A stretch of 13,196 bases of DNA from CAIURC01 sp043777315 (GTDB lineage Bacteria > Verrucomicrobiota > Verrucomicrobiia > Chthoniobacterales > Chthoniobacteraceae), in the NCBI GenBank assembly GCA_043777315.1, contig JAYVPW010000200.1, forward strand, positions 1 to 13,196. The letters are read 5' to 3'. This document shows, piece after piece, positions 1 through 5,460 of the stretch. The position numbers were made by a program, and so were the translations under genes. The stretch's first letter is position 1. Each line of letters begins with the position of its first letter. The notes under the pieces were generated by a model. The model made no database searches. It had not been told where the DNA came from and saw only the letters and a program-made list of their open reading frames with translations.

Positions 1-140
1 CATACCGGTGGCTCACGCCACCGGCTAATTTCCACTGGCCCTGCCGGGCCGACACGGGAGCCGCCCGATGTCCGGTTATTTCCCAGAGATGGTATGAGAA
101 ATGATTGGGACGAGCCTTCGTTTGGAGAAAAAAAGGAAGG
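1..140. other. Non-coding left edge with three small hairpins
   Basis: No convincing gene is seen here; the short frame starting at 101 runs through a palindrome and has no recognisable protein features. Three hairpins can be read directly. One pairs 5-12 with 17-24 (8 bp, perfect, loop TCAC). One pairs 37-41 with 46-50 (GGCCC/GGGCC). One pairs 51-58 with 64-72 with one bulged A. The sequence to the left is unknown, so this could be the 3' end region of a gene outside the window, or part of a repeated intergenic element. Confidence 0.5.
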
Positions 141-212
141 CTCTCGCAAAGGCGCGAAGGCGCAAAGCGCAGAAGAAATTCCTGACTTTGCGCCTTTGCG
201 CCTTTGCGAGAG
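141..212 (-). terminator. 27-bp hairpin, terminator-like for xylF; possibly a repeat element
   Basis: Bases 141-167 and 186-212 are inverted copies, 26 of 27 positions complementary, with an 18-base loop at 168-185. The single mismatch is at 156. Read on the minus strand, the hairpin lies 44 bases after the xylF stop codon and is followed by CCTTCC and then a run of seven T, the form of an intrinsic terminator. The stem is longer than usual and built from GCGCAAAG/CTTTGCGC units, so it may also be a dispersed palindrome that happens to serve as a terminator. Structure is seen; function is inferred. Confidence 0.55.
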
Positions 213-255
213 GAACAAGAAATCCCCGAATATCAGGACGGTCGAGTAGCGCTGT

Positions 256-1332
256 TTATTGGCGAGCCTGCCCTGCCGGCTCGATCTCCGCGGCTTTGTG
301 AAAGCCGTCTTTGATCACCGTCTCCGCCATGTTTTCCTTCGTCACCGCGACGACATCGAGCAGCACGCTCGGCACCTTCATCTTCCCATTGTCGATCTCC
401 GCTTTCGCGATGATCGGCCGCCGCCGCGCGAGCTGCACCGCGATGTCCGCCGCCTGCGTTGCGAGCCGCGTCAGCGGTTTGTAAATCGTCATCGCCTGCG
501 TCCCCGCGACGATCCGCTGGCACGCCGCGAGTTCCGCATCCTGCCCGGTCACGAGGATCTTCCCCGCGAGCCCCTCCTCCGTCAGCGCCTGAATCGCCCC
601 GCCCGCCGTCCCGTCATTCGAGGCGAGGATCGCGTCGAAAGGCGGCGTGTTTTGCCCCGCCTTCGTCAGCGCCGCATTCGCGATTTTCTTCGCATTCTCC
701 GGCTTCCAATCCTCGGCCCAATCTTCATGCACCACCTCGATCGCGCCGCTCTGAATCAGCGGCAGCAGCACATTGTCCTGCCCCTGTTTGAAAAGCGCCG
801 CGTTGTTGTCCGTCTTCGATCCGTAGATCCGCACGAGCCGCTTCTTTCCCCCGCCCGCCGCCGCAAATTTCTCCGCCAAAAACCGCGCCTGCAACTCACC
901 GACCTTCACGTTGTCGAAGGTCATGTAAACGTCCAGATCGCACCCCGTGATCAACCGGTCGTACGCCAGCACCGGGATGCCCGCCTCGTGCGCCAGCGCC
1001 ACCGCCTTCGCCATCGCCGCGCCGTTGTGCGGGATGATCACGAGCGCATCGACCCCGCTCGTGATCAGCGCCTGCACATCGCCGATTTGCCGCGTGTCGT
1101 CGCTGTTCGCCGAGTTCACCTGCACGTCCGCGCCCAGCTCTTTCGCGCGCTGCAAAAACATGTCCCGATCCCCCTGCCAGCGTTCCTCTTTCAAAGTATC
1201 CATCGCCAGCCCGATCAACGGCCGCGCCCGCGCCGCGACCTTCCCGCCCGCCCCGCCGCTCCGCGCGAGCACGAGCCCCGTGATGATGCTGAGAACGCAC
1301 GAGACGACGACGAGTGAGAGGCGAAGTTTCAT
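256..1332 (-). CDS. xylF: D-xylose ABC transporter substrate-binding protein (XylF type)
   Basis: Sugar-binding component of an ABC importer, expected to capture xylose (or a related pentose) outside the inner membrane and deliver it to a permease/ATPase pair. The 358-residue product starts with a basic, hydrophobic signal segment (about residues 1-23). A periplasmic-binding-protein type 1 fold follows, very close in pattern to E. coli XylF: ERWQGDRD near residue 50, LVIIPHNG near 97, VLAYDR near 121, FDNVKVGELQA near 138, ASNDGTAGGAIQAL near 238, TGQDAELA near 262, and AETVIKDGFHK near the C-terminus. Length fits the family (about 330). The ATG at 1332 opens at the signal segment; no strong Shine-Dalgarno is seen. 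No xylG/xylH is present in the window, and a terminator-like hairpin follows, so the partners must lie elsewhere. A different pentose as ligand cannot be excluded. Confidence 0.9.
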   Translation of the reverse strand: MKLRLSLVVVSCVLSIITGLVLARSGGAGGKVAARARPLIGLAMDTLKEERWQGDRDMFLQRAKELGADVQVNSANSDDTRQIGDVQALITSGVDALVIIPHNGAAMAKAVALAHEAGIPVLAYDRLITGCDLDVYMTFDNVKVGELQARFLAEKFAAAGGGKKRLVRIYGSKTDNNAALFKQGQDNVLLPLIQSGAIEVVHEDWAEDWKPENAKKIANAALTKAGQNTPPFDAILASNDGTAGGAIQALTEEGLAGKILVTGQDAELAACQRIVAGTQAMTIYKPLTRLATQAADIAVQLARRRPIIAKAEIDNGKMKVPSVLLDVVAVTKENMAETVIKDGFHKAAEIEPAGQARQ

Positions 1333-1347
1333 TTTGTGAAGAGCTGA

Positions 1348-1377
1348 ATTCTAAAAGTCTGCGATCCGCGAAGTCGA
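1348..1377 (-). promoter_or_regulatory. Possible sigma70-type promoter of xylF
   Basis: On the minus strand TAGAAT (1353-1348) resembles a -10 box, and TCGACT (1377-1372), 18 bases upstream, matches four of six -35 positions. The predicted start would leave a leader of only about 8-10 bases before the ATG at 1332, which fits the absence of a ribosome-binding site but is unusual. The -35 side touches the palindrome that begins at 1376. This is a weak match found by eye. Confidence 0.2.
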
Positions 1378-1432
1378 TTGTAGGGCGACCGCTCCGGTTG
1401 CCCAGGGCAGGCGAAGCGCCCGCCCTACAATC
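1376..1432. repeat. Palindromic intergenic repeat with 12-bp perfect ends
   Basis: Bases 1376-1387 and 1421-1432 are perfect inverted copies (GATTGTAGGGCG / CGCCCTACAATC). The interior holds smaller stems, ACCG..CGGT near 1388 and GGCG..CGCC near 1410, so the whole can fold as a branched cruciform. The element fills the gap between xylF and the glycosyltransferase, and its right end contributes the last bases of that gene's stop codon. This compact arrangement looks like a REP/MITE-type intergenic repeat. Copy number cannot be judged from one window. Confidence 0.6.
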
Positions 1433-2645
1433 AAGCACTGGAGCCGATCGCCAGTGCTTCACGATAAATCGTCTCCAGCGCGCGGGCTTGCGTCGTCAGG
1501 TCGAATTTCTCCGCGACCGCGCGCGCCGCCGCCGTGCTCATGTTCGCAAATTTCGGGGGATCGGCCGCGAGCCGGAGCATCGCTTCCGCGAGCGCCGCAT
1601 CGTCCCGCTCCGCCACGAGCAGCCCACTCACCTCGTGCTCGATTGCCTCCGCGATTCCGCCGTGCATCGTCGCGAGCACGGGCAATCCGCTGGCCATTGC
1701 TTCGAGCATCGAGTTCGGCACGCCCTCCTGGTCGCCGTCCGCCCCGAGCTCGCTCGGATGGAGAAAAAGATGCGACTCCGCGAAAAGCGCGCGCAGCTTT
1801 TCCTGCGGCAAAAAGCCGGTGAAGAAAACCTTCTCGCTGATCCCGAGTTCCGCCGCCAACGCCCGGAGACCCTCTGCCAGCGGCCCTTCGCCGGCGATCG
1901 TGAACGTGGCGCGCGGATGCTCCTCTGCAAACTTCGCGAACGCCCGCAGACTCGTGCGCAGCCCTTTTTTCTGAATCAGCCGACACGCCTGCACGCACCG
2001 CCACCCGCCATCGCCAGGCGTCTGCCGCATCCGAAAAAACGTGCTCTCCAGCGGAATGCCGGTGCGGTGCAGCCGAATCTTTTTTGAGTCACAGCCGAGC
2101 GCGATGAGCCGCTTTCCAAGCGACTCCGAACGCACGAGCAACAGCGTCGCGAGCCCGAGCATCCGCTCCGTCATCTCCCGATGCGCCGCGCGATCGAGCC
2201 CGACCTGCGCATCCGCGCCGTGAAACGAAACGACCACCGGCAGCTCCAAAATTTCCAGCAGTGGCAGCAGATGCACGCCGATGTGCCCGAAATAAACATG
2301 CACCACCCGCGCCTCCGCCGCCCGCATCGCGGCCAAAATCCGCCGCGCTTCCGACCGGTAAATCGTGATCGGCCGCCCGAGGATTTGCTTCTGCCAAATG
2401 CGCCGCAGCGGATGACTGCGCGGCTTCGGAATGACGACCACATCCTCGAACGGAAACTCCGCCGCGTGCTCCCGCTTCTGCGCAAAAACGACGGGCCGAA
2501 ATTCCCGGAGCGCCGTGATTTGCCGGTAAACGTGCAGCATTTCCGGCTTCAAAAACGTCACCACATACGACGCCACCACCGGCCGCGAAGGCTGATCCCC
2601 GCTTGATTCGCGGTCGGTCGATGGGGGAAATGGGGCGATCTTCAC
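1431..2645 (-). CDS. GT4-family (group 1) glycosyltransferase
   Basis: Probable sugar-nucleotide-dependent retaining glycosyltransferase with GT-B fold, likely building a cell-envelope or exported polysaccharide. The protein has 404 residues, typical of the family. The N-terminal acceptor half holds SYVVTFLKPEML near residue 26 and SFHGADAQVG near 140. The C-terminal half has the GT4 donor-site signature E307-x7-E315 inside EGVPNSMLEAMASGLPV, preceded by GRLIQKKG-like CRLIQKKG near 222, FTIAGEGPL near 249 and VFFTGFLP near 274. The start is a GTG at 2645; the first 22 or so residues precede the usual N-terminal strand, so the true start may be later. The gene diverges from the HPr gene with 46 bases between them. 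Its last codons form a 9-bp hairpin (1433-1441 with 1451-1459). Colanic-acid-type transferases are the closest in pattern, but donor and acceptor are unknown. Confidence 0.85.
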   Translation of the reverse strand: MKIAPFPPSTDRESSGDQPSRPVVASYVVTFLKPEMLHVYRQITALREFRPVVFAQKREHAAEFPFEDVVVIPKPRSHPLRRIWQKQILGRPITIYRSEARRILAAMRAAEARVVHVYFGHIGVHLLPLLEILELPVVVSFHGADAQVGLDRAAHREMTERMLGLATLLLVRSESLGKRLIALGCDSKKIRLHRTGIPLESTFFRMRQTPGDGGWRCVQACRLIQKKGLRTSLRAFAKFAEEHPRATFTIAGEGPLAEGLRALAAELGISEKVFFTGFLPQEKLRALFAESHLFLHPSELGADGDQEGVPNSMLEAMASGLPVLATMHGGIAEAIEHEVSGLLVAERDDAALAEAMLRLAADPPKFANMSTAAARAVAEKFDLTTQARALETIYREALAIGSSA

Positions 2646-2691
2646 TTCTTCACTCGAAAGTCGGGCAGAGCGACTCTATGTTGCGCGCGAC

Positions 2692-2979
2692 ATGCGGCGA
2701 GAACTCCAAATTCTGAACATGCTCGGCCTCCACGCACGCCCCGCGTCGGAGTTTGTGAAGACGGTGCGGCAGTTCAAATCGGACGTCACGATCTGCAAAG
2801 GCGACGAGTGTTTTTCCGCCGCCAGCATCCTCGAAGTCCTCAGCGCCAACCTCGATTGCGGCTCGCAGCTCGTGGTTGAGGCAATCGGTCCGGACGCCGT
2901 TGAAGTGCTCGATCGCCTCGCGCATTTGCTCCTGGAATTCCGCGATCAGGAGGGATGCTGCCGCGATTCGGCTTCGTAG
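2692..2979 (+). CDS. ptsH: HPr family phosphocarrier protein
   Basis: Small phosphotransfer protein of the PTS or of a PTS-like regulatory chain; 95 residues, against about 85-90 for the family. The active-site motif GLHARPASEF places the phosphorylated histidine at His14. Ser45 in FSAASILEVLSA matches the regulatory serine (Ser46 of Gram-positive HPr) that HPr kinase/phosphorylase would modify. No enzyme I, EII or HPr kinase gene lies in the window, so sugar transport and regulation cannot be told apart. The ATG at 2692 was chosen because it starts right at the first beta strand; the frame stays open upstream and no Shine-Dalgarno is evident. The 3' end overlaps kdsD by 25 bases when kdsD is read from 2955, implying co-transcription and coupled translation. 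The symbol ptsH is by family only; an NPr-like regulatory role is equally possible. Confidence 0.85.
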   Translation: MRRELQILNMLGLHARPASEFVKTVRQFKSDVTICKGDECFSAASILEVLSANLDCGSQLVVEAIGPDAVEVLDRLAHLLLEFRDQEGCCRDSAS

Positions 2980-3989
2980 TTGAGAGTTCCGCGGCGGCTT
3001 CCTACTTTCCCGCGGTGACCGAATTCCTCGCGCAAGCCCGCCGCGTCATCGCGCTCGAAATGGGCGAACTCCAGCGCCTCGACACCCGCCTCGACGACTC
3101 CTTTTCCCGCGCGATCGACCTGCTCCTGGCGTGCGTTTCCGGGAAGGGAAAGATCGTCGTCTGCGGCGTCGGCAAGTCCGGCCACATCGGCGAGAAAATC
3201 GCCGCAACCCTCACCAGCACAGGATCTCCCGCCGTCGTCCTCCATTCCCTCAACGCCCTCCACGGCGACCTCGGCGTCATCGCCGACGGCGACGTGATCC
3301 TCGCCCTGAGCTACAGCGGCGAGACCGATGAACTCGTCAACATCCTCCCCGCCCTCGCCCGCTTCGATGTGAAAATCATCGCGATGACCGGCCATCCGAA
3401 GTCGTTCGTCGCGCAAAACAGCGACGTGCATCTCGACGTGAGCGTCGAGCAGGAGGCGTGTCCCCTGAACCTCGCCCCGACCTCCAGCACCACCGTCATG
3501 CTCGTCCTCGGCGACGCCCTCGCGATGGTCCTCCTCGAAGCCCGCGGCTTCACGAAAGAGGACTTCGCCCGCTACCACCCGAGCGGAAAACTCGGCCGCA
3601 CGCTCCTCCTCAAAGTCCGCCAAATCATGCGCGGAGCCGACCAAATGGCGCTCGTCACTCCGGCCATGCGCGTCCGCGAAGTCCTCCAGGAAATGAACCG
3701 CCGCCGCGCCGGTGCGGCCGTCGCCATCGATGCCGACGGCAGGCTCGCCGGCATTTTCACGCACGGAGATTTCGCCCGCCATTTCGAGACGACGCCGGAC
3801 ATCGGAGACACGCCCGTCGAGCAGTTCCTCACCCGCCACCCGATCACCGTCTCCGCCGAAAAGCTCGCCGCCGAAGTCCTGCACATCCTCGAAACCCACC
3901 GCATCGACGACCTCGTCGTCGTCGATGAAAACAACCGCCCCCTCGGCGTCGTGGACTCCCAAGACCTCGCCCGTTTCAAGCTGATCTGA
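2955..3989 (+). CDS. kdsD: Arabinose-5-phosphate isomerase (KdsD/KpsF/GutQ family)
   Basis: Interconverts D-ribulose 5-phosphate and D-arabinose 5-phosphate, the first step toward Kdo for lipopolysaccharide. The product (344 residues from 2955; E. coli KdsD is 328) has an N-terminal SIS sugar-isomerase domain (about residues 40-200) and two C-terminal CBS domains (about 225-344). The residues linked to catalysis in the family are all present: Lys74 (GVGKSGHIGEK), His103 (LHGDLG), Glu123 (YSGETDEL), Glu167 (EQEACPLNLAPTSST) and His208 (YHPSGKLGR). Start choice is unclear. The ATG at 2955 is abutted by a strong AGGAGGG (2948-2954), too close for normal initiation; a CTG follows at 2958, and a GTG at 3015 would give a length nearer to E. 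coli. The gene overlaps the HPr gene. In many Proteobacteria kdsD also lies near npr/rpoN, so the pairing is suggestive. Confidence 0.9.
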   Translation: MLPRFGFVVESSAAASYFPAVTEFLAQARRVIALEMGELQRLDTRLDDSFSRAIDLLLACVSGKGKIVVCGVGKSGHIGEKIAATLTSTGSPAVVLHSLNALHGDLGVIADGDVILALSYSGETDELVNILPALARFDVKIIAMTGHPKSFVAQNSDVHLDVSVEQEACPLNLAPTSSTTVMLVLGDALAMVLLEARGFTKEDFARYHPSGKLGRTLLLKVRQIMRGADQMALVTPAMRVREVLQEMNRRRAGAAVAIDADGRLAGIFTHGDFARHFETTPDIGDTPVEQFLTRHPITVSAEKLAAEVLHILETHRIDDLVVVDENNRPLGVVDSQDLARFKLI

Positions 3990-4005
3990 GCGCCGACCCG
4001 GCGCT
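3989..4005 (+). other. Short hairpin after kdsD, no T-run
   Basis: AGCGCC (3989-3994) pairs with GGCGCT (4000-4005) around a 5-base loop, beginning in the kdsD stop codon. No T-tract follows, so it is at most a weak pause or mRNA 3'-end stabiliser and not a clear intrinsic terminator. Confidence 0.35.
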
Positions 4006-4033
4006 TGCCAGCCGGAATCGAAACGTCAATAGT
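4005..4033 (+). promoter_or_regulatory. Likely sigma70-type promoter for efp
   Basis: TTGCCA (4005-4010; five of six -35 positions) is separated by 17 bases from AATAGT (4028-4033; four of six -10 positions). Transcription from about 4040 would give a leader near 40 bases, pyrimidine-rich and without a Shine-Dalgarno sequence. It would drive efp and the membrane protein behind it independently of kdsD. Assigned by eye. Confidence 0.35.
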
Positions 4034-4079
4034 CCCGTCCCTTTTTCCAGCAACCAACCTCCTTCCTCCACCAAATCTC

Positions 4080-4637
4080 ATGGCTCAGGCAAACGATCTC
4101 CGCAAAGGCATGGCAGTCCGCTACAATGGCAACGTCGCCATCGTGCTCGAAGTCATGCACCGCACGCCGGGCAATCTCCGCGCCTTTGTCCAGGCGATCA
4201 TTCGCTACATCGGCACCGGCAAATCCGCTGACGTGCGCTTTGGCTCGACTGACAAGGTGGAGACAGTGGACATCCAGCGCACGCAGGTCGAGTTCAGCTA
4301 CAAGGATCATCAGGGCTATCACTTCATGGACCCGGAGAGCTATGAGACGATCTCGCTCGATGACAAACTGCTCGCCGACGTGAAGGACTACCTCGTCGAG
4401 AACCTCAAGGTCGATGTGTTGTATGTCGAAGGCAAGGCAGCGCTGGTTGAGGTCCCGTCGTCAGTCACGTTAAAGGTCACCGAATCGGCTGAAGGCGTGA
4501 AAGGTGACAGTGCCAACAACGTGATGAAGACAGCGACACTTGAGACAGGCAAGGTGGTGAATGTCCCGCTCTTCATCAAAGAAGGAGAGATGGTCAAGAT
4601 CGACACACGCAACGGCACCTACATGGGCCGGGCCTAG
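4080..4637 (+). CDS. efp: Translation elongation factor P
   Basis: EF-P binds between the ribosomal P and E sites and relieves stalling at consecutive prolines. The 185-residue product starts at the ATG at 4080 (MAQANDLRKGMAVRYNG), matching the family's N-terminal KOW-like domain; the frame continues 25 codons upstream without homology. All three EF-P domains are present: KOW-like (1-62), OB domain with SYKDHQGYHFMD (about 75-86), and the C-terminal domain with VTESAEGVKGDSANN and a final GTYMGRA. The loop that reaches the peptidyl-transferase centre reads HRTPGNLRAF. The residue aligned with E. coli Lys34 is Asn32 (codon AAT, 4173-4175) instead of the usual Lys or Arg, so the EpmA, EarP and YmfI types of modification cannot apply at that position. 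The N-terminal residues recall EfpL (YeiP), but the GYHFMDPE region is ordinary EF-P. The membrane-protein gene begins 25 bases later. Confidence 0.95.
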   Translation: MAQANDLRKGMAVRYNGNVAIVLEVMHRTPGNLRAFVQAIIRYIGTGKSADVRFGSTDKVETVDIQRTQVEFSYKDHQGYHFMDPESYETISLDDKLLADVKDYLVENLKVDVLYVEGKAALVEVPSSVTLKVTESAEGVKGDSANNVMKTATLETGKVVNVPLFIKEGEMVKIDTRNGTYMGRA

Positions 4638-4662
4638 GTCTCGCGGGACGCGGAGTTGTTTC

Positions 4663-5457
4663 GTGGCCAGGCGAACTCAACCCACGAACAAGAAAGCCGG
4701 GCGGAAGCTCCTGCTCGGCGCGGCACCCGCGGCGGAGGAGTGGTCAGTCCCGACCTGGTGGCTGAACACGCTCATCGGCCTCTTTCTTCTCCCGGTCGCG
4801 GGAGTGTTGACAGTGGCGTTGTTCGCGAGCTTTTCCCATGCGGCGGTGAGGCACTCATTTTGGGCGAGTGAAGAGTTCTGGTTCTTCGCTCTTGGCGCAG
4901 TGTTATGGGCTTTGGCTTTCTCCGGTTGTGTCTGGGTTTACGGCGAACCACGGCTTTTGCGGGCCTATGTCTTTGGGCACGAACTGACTCACGCCATCTG
5001 GGTCTGGATCATGGGAGGTAAAGTCATCGACTTCGAGGTGGCCCGTGACGGCGGCTTTATCCTGACTGACACCCACAATGTCTGGATCGCGCTCGCCCCT
5101 TACTTCTACCCGCTCTACAGCCTTGCCGTCATTGTCGTGTACGGCGTGGCCAGTGTGTTCTTCGATCTCTCAGGTTACACTCCGTTGCTCTTCGGCCTCA
5201 TCGGATTGACCTGGTCCTTTCACATGAGTTTCACGGTTTGGATGATTCCGAAAGGTCAGAGCGATCTGACTCAGCACGGCACTTTCTTTTCTCTCGTCAT
5301 CATCTACCTGATGAACCTTCTGCTCCTCAGTGGCTTGCTTCTGTTCGCCGCGCCCGAAGTGACTTTTCGAGGCTTCGGAAAAGAGCTACTGACGAACACC
5401 GAGGATCTCGCTGCTTTTCTCTGGCAGTATCTCCGGCCTTTGGTGCCGCACGTGTGA
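4663..5457 (+). CDS. Polytopic membrane protein with HELTH motif, M50-like metalloprotease
   Basis: Putative integral-membrane zinc metallopeptidase of 264 residues, possibly an intramembrane or membrane-proximal protease. The start chosen is GTG 4663, which has GGAG at 4652-4655 with a 7-base spacer; an ATG at 4561 in the same frame would overlap efp by 77 bases and has no such site. A basic, polar N-terminus is followed by about five or six hydrophobic spans (near residues 34-56, 72-95, 134-160, 164-184 and 204-226). FGHELTHAIW contains the zinc motif HExxH at His106-Glu107-His110, followed by MGGKVIDFEVARDGG, as in M50B-like proteins. A third metal ligand is not clear; an Asp in QSDLTQHG is one candidate. 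Codon third positions are visibly less GC-biased than in kdsD, hinting at a different history. It lies 25 bases after efp, likely co-transcribed. Substrate unknown. Confidence 0.65.
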   Translation: MARRTQPTNKKAGRKLLLGAAPAAEEWSVPTWWLNTLIGLFLLPVAGVLTVALFASFSHAAVRHSFWASEEFWFFALGAVLWALAFSGCVWVYGEPRLLRAYVFGHELTHAIWVWIMGGKVIDFEVARDGGFILTDTHNVWIALAPYFYPLYSLAVIVVYGVASVFFDLSGYTPLLFGLIGLTWSFHMSFTVWMIPKGQSDLTQHGTFFSLVIIYLMNLLLLSGLLLFAAPEVTFRGFGKELLTNTEDLAAFLWQYLRPLVPHV

Positions 5458-5460
5458 TCA
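5455..5460. other. Abutting convergent stop codons in TGATCA
   Basis: The plus-strand membrane-protein gene ends TGA at 5455-5457 and the minus-strand TPR-redoxin gene ends TGA at 5460-5458, together making the palindrome TGATCA. There is no intergenic base, and no bidirectional terminator hairpin is obvious nearby, so transcripts from the two sides probably overlap at their 3' ends. Confidence 0.9.

Noticed and set aside
259..1317. Plus-strand open frame of 352 codons antisense to xylF
   Set aside because: Low-complexity Arg/His-rich translation with no homology pattern; the minus frame is a clear XylF.
2646..2691. Regulatory operator between the divergent glycosyltransferase and HPr genes
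   Set aside because: Only 46 bases, with no palindrome and no convincing -35/-10 pair in either direction.
2946..3962. Minus-strand open frame of 338 codons antisense to kdsD
   Set aside because: Asp/Glu/Gly/Val-rich mirror of a GC-rich coding frame; kdsD on the plus strand has all catalytic residues.
4005..4079. Longer EF-P start at 4005
   Set aside because: The extra 25 residues have no EF-P homology, and the likely promoter -10 box lies inside this stretch; ATG 4080 matches the family start.
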